This document shows positions 31,031 to 37,099 of a stretch of 37,099 nucleotides of DNA, piece by piece; position 1 is the stretch's first letter; every line of letters starts with the position of its first letter. The stretch lies in NCBI GenBank assembly GCA_943323545.2, contig CALPIE020000011.1, forward strand, positions 1 through 37,099, in the 5' to 3' direction. The notes beneath the pieces are model-generated. The model was not told where the DNA came from and did not search any database. It saw only the letters and a program-made list of their open reading frames with translations. This stretch comes from Bifidobacterium breve. Lineage in GTDB: Bacteria > Bacteroidota > Bacteroidia > Flavobacteriales > Flavobacteriaceae. The position numbers and the translations under genes are program-made.

Positions 31031-31603
31031 ATGATTAACATCGTTCTTTTCGGAAAACCCGGAGCAGGTAAAGGCACACAAGCCGATTTTTTAAAAGAAA
31101 AATACAATTTAACCCATTTATCAACTGGTGATATTTTTAGGTATAATATTAAAAACAATACCGAATTAGGACAATTGGCCAAAACCTATATGGATAAAGG
31201 CGATTTGGTTCCAGATGAAGTAACCATTAAAATGCTTCAAAGTGAAGTAGATAAAAATCCACAATCAGCTGGGTTTTTATTTGATGGATTTCCAAGAACT
31301 ATTGCTCAAGCAGATGCTTTAGATCAGTTTTTGAAATCTAAAAATCAAATTATTACTGCTACAATTGCTTTGGAAGCAAACGATGAAATATTAGTAAAAC
31401 GTTTGTTAGAAAGAGGAAAAACATCAGGAAGACCCGACGATCAAGATGAAGAAAAAATTCGTAACCGTTACCAAGAATACAACGAAAAAACCGCACCTTT
31501 AATGGATTATTACAAATCGCAAGCGAAATTTTATGCTGTTGACGGAATTGGTTCTATTGAAGAAGTAACGCAAAGAGTTAGCACTATAATCGACAATTTA
31601 TAA
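31031..31603 (+). CDS. adk: Adenylate kinase
   Basis: A 190-residue adenylate kinase (ATP + AMP to 2 ADP). The P-loop is GKPGAGKGTQ (8-17). Other conserved parts are HLSTGDIFRYNI, the AMP-binding GFLFDGFPRTIAQADAL, and the LID-region LLERGKTSGRPDDQDEEKIRNRYQEY. It is the short-LID form without a zinc-finger insertion, as is common in Bacteroidota. It is downstream of hpt and 60 bases upstream of the CorC/HlyC-type gene. Confidence 0.96.
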   Translation: MINIVLFGKPGAGKGTQADFLKEKYNLTHLSTGDIFRYNIKNNTELGQLAKTYMDKGDLVPDEVTIKMLQSEVDKNPQSAGFLFDGFPRTIAQADALDQFLKSKNQIITATIALEANDEILVKRLLERGKTSGRPDDQDEEKIRNRYQEYNEKTAPLMDYYKSQAKFYAVDGIGSIEEVTQRVSTIIDNL

Positions 31604-31662
31604 AATTGAAATTTTAAGTTAGAAGTTATATTTTAACTCACAACGCATAACCAATAACTAAA

Positions 31663-32940
31663 ATGGAAATAGTAATCATTCTTTTTTTAATTCTACTCAA
31701 CGGTGTTTTTTCGATGTCGGAAATCGCATTGATTTCGTCTCGAAAAAATCGATTAGAGACTGCAGCAAAAAAAGGAAATAAAAATGCTAAAGTTGCCTTA
31801 GATTTAGTCAATTCTCCCAATGAGTTTTTATCAACTGTTCAAATCGGAATCACGTTAATTGGTATATTAACAGGTATTTATTCGGGAGATAAAATTACTA
31901 GAGACACACAAGCGTTTATTGCCACTTTTGATGTTTTAAAACCTTATTCTAATTCAATTGCTGTTGGAATTGTGGTTGTCATTTTAACTTTTTTTTCTTT
32001 AGTTTTAGGAGAATTATTACCAAAAAGAATCGGTTTAAATCATCCAGAAGGAATTGCAAAAGCAGTTGCTGTTCCTATGAAAATTGTTTCAAAAGTAACC
32101 ATGCCATTTATTTGGCTGTTAACAATATCTACTGAGTTTTTATTAAAACTTTTACAAATAAAACCTACAGCTGATGGTAAAGTAACAGAAGAAGAAATAA
32201 AAGCCATCATCAAAGAAGGAACAGAAGTTGGCGAAGTACAAGAAATCGAACAAGATATAGTAGAACGAGTTTTTCACATTGGCGATAGAAAAGTAAACTC
32301 ATTAATGACGCATCGAAATTCGATAGTTTACTTTTCTTATGAAGATACAATACAAGAAATAAAGGATAAAGCTTTAAATGAATTACATTCAGTTTATCCT
32401 GTTTGTGCCGATAATTTAGATGATGTAAATGGCATTGTTTTACTGAAGGATTTGTTTGCCGCTTTTGAAAAAGGCAATTTCGATTTGAAGAAAATTGTAA
32501 AAGAACCTGTTTATTTTATAGAACATACTTCGGCTTATAAAGCATTGGAAAATTTTAAAAAATCGAAAGTGCATTATGCTTTGGTTACTGATGAACACGG
32601 CGTTTTTCAAGGAATTATTACTTTAAATGATATTTTAGAAGCTTTGGTTGGTGATGCTGCCGATTTCTATGAAGATGAGTTTAAAATTGTTGCTCGTGAA
32701 GACGGAACTTGGTTGGTTGATGGACATTATTCACTCCACGATTTTTTAACCTATTTCGATATGGATGAAATTACAGGAGATTATGATGTAACAACAGTAA
32801 GCGGATTAATTGTAACCGAATTGGGTATTATTCCAAAACAAGGGCAAAAACTTATTTGGAATAAATTAGAATTTGAAGTGCTTGATATGGATGGTGTTAA
32901 AATTGATAAAATTTTAATTTCTACATTAAAAGATAAATAA
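31663..32940 (+). CDS. CorC/HlyC (CNNM-type) membrane protein with CBS domains
   Basis: A 425-residue protein with three parts. First is a CNNM/DUF21 membrane domain (about 1-190; FLILLNGVFSMSEIALISSRKNRLE, LVLGELLPKRIGL). Second is a CBS pair (about 210-335; VYPVCADNLDDVNGIVLLKD, HYALVTDEHGVFQGIITLNDILEALVGD). Third is a C-terminal CorC_HlyC transporter-associated domain (about 345-422). Such proteins are often annotated as hemolysins, but the better-supported role is in Mg2+ or Co2+ efflux. The start at 31663 gives the normal N-terminal helix. Confidence 0.92.
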   Translation: MEIVIILFLILLNGVFSMSEIALISSRKNRLETAAKKGNKNAKVALDLVNSPNEFLSTVQIGITLIGILTGIYSGDKITRDTQAFIATFDVLKPYSNSIAVGIVVVILTFFSLVLGELLPKRIGLNHPEGIAKAVAVPMKIVSKVTMPFIWLLTISTEFLLKLLQIKPTADGKVTEEEIKAIIKEGTEVGEVQEIEQDIVERVFHIGDRKVNSLMTHRNSIVYFSYEDTIQEIKDKALNELHSVYPVCADNLDDVNGIVLLKDLFAAFEKGNFDLKKIVKEPVYFIEHTSAYKALENFKKSKVHYALVTDEHGVFQGIITLNDILEALVGDAADFYEDEFKIVAREDGTWLVDGHYSLHDFLTYFDMDEITGDYDVTTVSGLIVTELGIIPKQGQKLIWNKLEFEVLDMDGVKIDKILISTLKDK

Positions 32941-32942
32941 AA

Positions 32943-33074
32943 AGTATTCAGTGCTCAGTGTTCAGTAATCATTTTACTTTGCAGTGGTCATTGGAATAAT
33001 TAATAGTAGGAAGTTAAAGTAGTAGTTTTAGATAATCTAAGTCACTGAACACTGAACACTGAACACTGAACACT
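32943..33074. repeat. Inverse GAACACT heptad arrays upstream of obgE
   Basis: AGTATTC, AGTGCTC and AGTGTTC (32943-32963) face four copies of GAACACT (33047-33074) across about 80 bases, so the arms can pair. The right array ends 7 bases before the obgE start codon. The word GAACACT is the same as in the array at 15451-15485. The gap between CorC/HlyC-type gene and obgE consists almost wholly of this structure. Confidence 0.85.
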
Positions 33075-33080
33075 AAGAAA

Positions 33081-34115
33081 ATGACAGAGGGAAATTTTGT
33101 AGACTACGTAAAAATATATGTTACTTCCGGAAAAGGAGGCAAGGGTTCTACACATTTACATAGAGAAAAATTTATCGAAAAAGGTGGGCCCGATGGTGGC
33201 GACGGTGGTCGTGGTGGACATGTATATTTAAAAGGAAATAAAAGTCTTTGGACACTTTTTCATTTAAAGTTTGTAAAACACATGCGTGCTGGTCACGGTG
33301 GAGATGGTGGAAGCTCTCGAAGTACAGGTCATGATGGTGAAGATAAATATGTAGAAGTGCCTCTAGGAACAGTCGTTAAAGATATCGAAACAGGTGAAAT
33401 TCTTTTCGAAATTACGCAACATGATGAGGTGAGAATTTTAGCGCAAGGAGGAAAAGGTGGATTAGGAAACTGGCATTTTAGGTCATCTACCAATCAAACG
33501 CCAAGGTACTCACAACCCGGAATGCCAACACAAGAATTAGACGTTATCTTAGAACTTAAAGTTTTAGCAGATGTTGGTTTAGTTGGTTTTCCTAATGCCG
33601 GAAAGTCAACTTTACTTTCTGTTTTAACTTCTGCTAAACCAAAAATTGCCGATTATCCTTTTACAACTTTAAAACCCAATTTAGGTATTGTAGCTTACAG
33701 AGAGTTTCAATCGTTTGTTATGGCTGATATTCCCGGAATTATTGAAGGGGCAGCCGAAGGAAAAGGATTAGGCCATTATTTCTTACGTCATATAGAAAGA
33801 AATTCAGCACTATTATTTCTTATTCCAGCTGATGCTAACGATATCAAAAAAGAATACGATATTCTGTTGGACGAATTGCGTCGCTACAATCCAGAAATGT
33901 TAGACAAAGACAAATTGGTAGTTATTTCTAAATGCGATATGCTTGATGAAGAACTTAAAAAAGAATTAAAACAACAATTGGATAAAGAATTTAAAGGTTT
34001 GCCTTATATGTTTATTTCATCTGTTGCACAGCAAGGCTTAACTGAGTTGAAAGATAAACTATGGGAAATGTTAAATATAGCTACTGATATGCCAGAAAAT
34101 AGTCATAATATATAA
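33081..34115 (+). CDS. obgE: GTPase ObgE/CgtA
   Basis: A 344-residue Obg-family GTPase that binds the 50S ribosomal subunit and links ribosome maturation to the stringent response. It shows the Obg domain of glycine-rich strands at the N-terminus ([31 protein letters not shown] repeats). The G domain follows with G1 [10 protein letters not shown]2 and switch [10 protein letters not shown]3 [16 protein letters not shown], and G4 in VISKCD. The C-terminal extension is short. The start ATG at 33081 lies right after the GAACACT array. It is the last gene of the purine-salvage/housekeeping block. Confidence 0.95.
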   Translation: MTEGNFVDYVKIYVTSGKGGKGSTHLHREKFIEKGGPDGGDGGRGGHVYLKGNKSLWTLFHLKFVKHMRAGHGGDGGSSRSTGHDGEDKYVEVPLGTVVKDIETGEILFEITQHDEVRILAQGGKGGLGNWHFRSSTNQTPRYSQPGMPTQELDVILELKVLADVGLVGFPNAGKSTLLSVLTSAKPKIADYPFTTLKPNLGIVAYREFQSFVMADIPGIIEGAAEGKGLGHYFLRHIERNSALLFLIPADANDIKKEYDILLDELRRYNPEMLDKDKLVVISKCDMLDEELKKELKQQLDKEFKGLPYMFISSVAQQGLTELKDKLWEMLNIATDMPENSHNI

Positions 34116-34187
34116 GTATTTTTTTTACACTATTATTCTCTTCAATGTTAATTATTTAAAAATCATCTAATAATATATTAAAATTTA

Positions 34188-34195
34188 TATTTTTG
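34188..34195 (+). promoter_or_regulatory. TAnnTTTG -7 element of the M43 protease gene
   Basis: TATTTTTG at 34188-34195 lies 17 bases before the ATG at 34213. A matching TTTG -33 box is not evident in the AT-rich upstream sequence. Confidence 0.45.
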
Positions 34196-34212
34196 CTAAA
34201 AAATTATTAATT

Positions 34213-35508
34213 ATGAAAATAAAATTACTTTTCGCATTACTTTTTATTCAACTAGGTTTTGCTCAACAAAGAACATGTGGCACTGATCAATACATGCAAA
34301 ATGTTATGTCTAATCCGGAATTAAAGAAGCAGTATTTAGATATGCAACAACAATTTGAATCTGAATTGCAAAGATTACAATTGGCTCAAGCAAATAGACA
34401 AGTGGAACAAAATGCAATTATTCCGCCTATTAGAATTCCAGTAGCTGTTCATTATCCTTCTGTTATTGCAGATAATACTAACGCAACAAACGTAAGTTTA
34501 AGAGCATGTTTAGTGCTATTAGCTCAAAGGCAAATTAATATTCTTAATGCAGATTATAATGCAACAAATTCAGATATTTCTTTATGGTCGTCTGCTAGTG
34601 GTTTTTATCCAGGAACTAATGTTGGCGTAATGAATGTTTCTTTCGAGTTAGCAACTTTAAATCACCCTACAGGTAGCGGACAAGGATTTCCTGTTAGTGG
34701 CTCACCAGCAGTAACATTCGGAACTGACTATCTTTCAAATGCTGATACTGATGCTACTTGGGCTGGATATTTTAATTTAGTAGTACGTAATATTAGTGGT
34801 GGAATTTTAGGATATTCTCCATTAGGTGGTAATCTTTCTTCTGGTGCTACAGTAGTTATTGATAATAATGCTTTTGGTGCTACAATGACTGGTAGCCCAG
34901 CCTCATGTTCAGGATATATTCCATCTGCTCCTTATAACTTAGGAAGAACATTAACGCACGAATTAGGACACTTCTTTAATTTAAATCATACATTTCAAGG
35001 TTGTGATGGTGCCAATTGCTTAACATCTGGTGATAGAGTATGTGATACACCAGCTGCCGATACACCTTATTATAATTGTGGGCCTGCAGGTGCTATAGCT
35101 ACCAATTGTGGTACAACTCAATTAACTATGAATTATATGGACTATGTTGCGGATGTTTGTATGTATATGTTTACAGCCGGACAAGCAACAAGAATGATGG
35201 CATGGTATAATTCAGTTCAATCTTTAATAAGAACAAATGTTTTAGGAAATAATCAATTTATAGCAACTAATTTTTCAATTGCACCCAATCCAAATAATGG
35301 TACTTTTTCAATTCAACTTAAAGAGCAAACAAACAATTATTCTGTTATGATTATCGATTCTTTAGGAAGAATTGTTTACGATAATGATTTTGACCAAACA
35401 ACCGACTTAGTTCAAACTATTCAATTAGATAATGCTTTAAGTGGATTGTATTTTGTTACTATAAAAAGTAATGGAGAAATTCTGACAAAAAAGATTATTG
35501 TAGAATAA
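34213..35508 (+). CDS. Secreted M43 zinc metalloprotease with T9SS sorting domain
   Basis: A 431-residue secreted protease. The order is signal peptide MKIKLLFALLFIQLGFAQ, propeptide-like helical region with NPELKKQYLDMQQQFESELQR, and M43 (pappalysin/cytophagalysin-type) catalytic domain. The domain has zinc motif HExxHxxNxxH at His249-His253-His259 (HELGHFFNLNH) and Met-turn TMNYMDYV, with several cysteines between them. The last 80 residues form a T9SS type A sorting domain (FSIAPNPNNGTFSI, GLYFVTIKSNGEILTKKIIVE). It would be exported by Sec and then T9SS to the surface or medium. A strong terminator follows. Confidence 0.93.
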   Translation: MKIKLLFALLFIQLGFAQQRTCGTDQYMQNVMSNPELKKQYLDMQQQFESELQRLQLAQANRQVEQNAIIPPIRIPVAVHYPSVIADNTNATNVSLRACLVLLAQRQINILNADYNATNSDISLWSSASGFYPGTNVGVMNVSFELATLNHPTGSGQGFPVSGSPAVTFGTDYLSNADTDATWAGYFNLVVRNISGGILGYSPLGGNLSSGATVVIDNNAFGATMTGSPASCSGYIPSAPYNLGRTLTHELGHFFNLNHTFQGCDGANCLTSGDRVCDTPAADTPYYNCGPAGAIATNCGTTQLTMNYMDYVADVCMYMFTAGQATRMMAWYNSVQSLIRTNVLGNNQFIATNFSIAPNPNNGTFSIQLKEQTNNYSVMIIDSLGRIVYDNDFDQTTDLVQTIQLDNALSGLYFVTIKSNGEILTKKIIVE

Positions 35509-35530
35509 GTAAAATCTAAAATAGTAATAA

Positions 35531-35566
35531 GAACAGTTGATAGTAAATTTTTCAACTGTTTTTTTA
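35531..35566 (+). terminator. Intrinsic terminator after the M43 protease gene
   Basis: AACAGTTGA (35532-35540) pairs with TCAACTGTT (35552-35560) and is followed by a run of six or more T bases. It stands 24 bases beyond the stop codon. The remaining 200 bases to the next gene are AT-rich, with a TATCTTCG -7-like element at 35662-35669 as the only promoter candidate. Confidence 0.9.
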
Positions 35567-35764
35567 TGCCTATTTTTTTTTACCTTTCTAAAAATTAAGT
35601 TAAATTTTTTATATTTAGTATAGATTTTTTATCTTTTTTTATTCAAATCCTCAAAAAAAAGTATCTTCGCAACACTAAAATTTGCAATAGTTTAGATTGT
35701 AATGTAACATAATAGTTACTATAGATTCTATTTGTAAAAAAAATTAATTAACTTTTATAACAGT

Positions 35765-37099
35765 ATGAAAAAAATTATTTTATCCTTTATCGTAGCAATT
35801 ATGCTTATTCCAACAAGTGTTAAAGCTGACGAAGGAATGTGGTTCTTGATGTTTATCGAGCGATTAAATCACCGAGATATGCAAAAAATGGGTTTGCAAT
35901 TAACATCTGAAGAAATTTATAGTATCAACAATCACAGTCTAAAAGATGCTATTGTGCAATTCAATGGCGGTTGTACTGCTGAAATTATTTCTAAAGATGG
36001 ACTCGTATTAACAAACCATCACTGTGGGTATGGCGCAATAGCGGAACTTTCAACCGCCGACAAAAATTATTTAAAAGATGGTTATTGGGCAGCAGATAGA
36101 AAAAGTGAATTGAAACCTTCAAGTTTATTCGTCCGATTTTTTGTCCGTATGGATGACTGCACAAAACGTATTTTAGCTAAAGTAAATGCTTCAATGAGTG
36201 AGGCAGATAGAGAAAAAGCTATTAACCAAGAAATTGCAGCTATAGAAAAAGAAAATAATGAAGGTGGAAAATACACCGTTTCTGTTCGTCCGTTTTTTCA
36301 AGGAAATGAGTATTATTATTTTGTATATCAAGATTATAAAGATGTTCGTTTGGTTGGAACTCCACCAGAAAGTTTAGGAAAATTTGGAGGTGATACTGAT
36401 AACTGGGAATGGCCTCGTCAAACTGCCGATTTCTCTATGTTTAGAGTATATGCTGATGCAGCCGGTAATCCAGCCGATTATTCATTAAATAACGTTCCGT
36501 TAAAACCAAAACATTATTTACCAGTAAATCTTGGCGGTGTTAAAGAAAATGATTTTGCTATGATTCTTGGCTATCCAGGTAGAACCAATCGTTGGATGCC
36601 TGCAGCTGGAATAGAACAAAACGTGAAATTTGCTTATCCAGCTTGGGTTGAAGGTGCTAAAATTGGAATGGATAACATGAAAAAATACATGGATCAAAGC
36701 GATGCACTTCGTTTGGTTTATGCTTCAAAATATGCCTCAACAGCTAACTATTGGAAAAACCGTCAAGGAATGATTGATGCGTTAACCAAATTCGAAACAG
36801 CTAAGTCAAAAGCAACGCAAGAAGCAAAGTTTGACAAATGGGCAAATCAACCAGCAAATAAAGCGAAATATGGTAATGTGATAACTTCTATCAATAAATA
36901 CTATACTTTAACAAATGAAAAGTCACGACATGATAATTATGTACAACAATTATTCAGAACGACCGCTTTTGGAACGATTGGAAGAACGATTGGAAAGCAG
37001 TTGGATTCTTACGCGAAAGCGGATGCCGCTAAACGAAAAGATATGGCGGAAGGAATTATTGCTGGTGCTGAAGAAATGTTTAAAGAATGCTATATTCCA
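35765..37099 (+). CDS. S46-family dipeptidyl-peptidase (DPP7/DPP11 type), partial
   Basis: The ATG at 35765 opens a frame of 445 codons that runs off the window end without a stop. S46 enzymes are usually about 700-720 residues, so roughly 60 percent is visible. Signal peptide MKKIILSFIVAIMLIPTSVKA is followed by the chymotrypsin-fold N-terminal part. Asn-His85-His86-Cys in LTNHHCGYG carries the catalytic His, and GGDTDNWEWPRQTADFSMFRVY holds the catalytic Asp region. The catalytic Ser, and the Gly/Arg that separates DPP7 from DPP11 specificity, lie beyond the edge. Such periplasmic enzymes release dipeptides for nutrition, which fits with the secreted protease next door. Confidence 0.93.
   Translation, partial: MKKIILSFIVAIMLIPTSVKADEGMWFLMFIERLNHRDMQKMGLQLTSEEIYSINNHSLKDAIVQFNGGCTAEIISKDGLVLTNHHCGYGAIAELSTADKNYLKDGYWAADRKSELKPSSLFVRFFVRMDDCTKRILAKVNASMSEADREKAINQEIAAIEKENNEGGKYTVSVRPFFQGNEYYYFVYQDYKDVRLVGTPPESLGKFGGDTDNWEWPRQTADFSMFRVYADAAGNPADYSLNNVPLKPKHYLPVNLGGVKENDFAMILGYPGRTNRWMPAAGIEQNVKFAYPAWVEGAKIGMDNMKKYMDQSDALRLVYASKYASTANYWKNRQGMIDALTKFETAKSKATQEAKFDKWANQPANKAKYGNVITSINKYYTLTNEKSRHDNYVQQLFRTTAFGTIGRTIGKQLDSYAKADAAKRKDMAEGIIAGAEEMFKECYIP

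Overview
The window is a chromosomal stretch of an AT-rich member of the Bacteroidota, almost certainly a Flavobacteriaceae close to Flavobacterium. The evidence is the TTTG / TAnnTTTG promoter pattern, the lack of Shine-Dalgarno sequences, a protease with a type IX secretion (T9SS) C-terminal sorting domain, an S46 dipeptidyl-peptidase, a fused ABC permease/M1 aminopeptidase, and flavobacterial intergenic heptad repeats. Most genes are housekeeping or common accessory genes.

Layout. 1-254: right end of an IS3-family insertion sequence. 311-2601: anmK and a short-chain acyl-CoA dehydrogenase, divergent. 2746-6243: a Crp/Fnr-type regulator followed by a DM13 lipoprotein, an outer-membrane barrel protein, two tandem YHS-domain proteins and a DoxX-like membrane protein. 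6298-9168: four tightly coupled genes (DinB-like, NRDE, ATP-grasp ligase, LysE-like exporter). 9287-12128: an SDR oxidoreductase, an inverted-repeat-bounded four-helix-bundle (S23) cassette, a SprT-like protein and mannose-1-phosphate guanylyltransferase. 12142-20129 (minus): MlaF/MlaE-type ABC pair, GT2 glycosyltransferase, methyltransferase, KAS III-like synthase, truncated hemoglobin and gcvP. 20272-21532: UbiA-like membrane protein and a small CxxCH heme protein. 21635-25497 (minus): M3 peptidase, purE, purK. 25762-30240: ABC ATPase and permease-M1 fusion. 30464-34115: hpt, adk, CorC/HlyC-type protein, obgE. 34213-37099: M43 T9SS protease and the start of an S46 peptidase cut by the window end.

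The most interesting signals are three. (1) A 16-bp imperfect palindrome, TGTAAACTACCYGACA, lies exactly 21 nt upstream of a TAnnTTTG element in front of both the DM13 gene and the second YHS gene, beside a Crp/Fnr regulator gene. This places it near -41.5, as for class II activation, and defines a candidate two-promoter regulon. (2) The S23 four-helix-bundle gene is framed by perfect 26-bp inverted repeats that supply its start and stop codons. An identical solo copy of the repeat lies about 4.8 kb away, so this looks like a mobile cassette comparable with 23S rRNA intervening sequences. (3) Three diverged copies of a structured intergenic element lie at 13800-13925 (minus), 15489-15635 and 23741-23820, together with many intergenic tandem repeats of 7- or 8-base words.

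No gene-free stretch exceeds 300 bases. The longest gaps (13653-13931, 15360-15638, 35509-35764, 25498-25761, 30241-30463) hold repeats, promoters or a terminator as listed. I see no tRNA, rRNA or CRISPR array.
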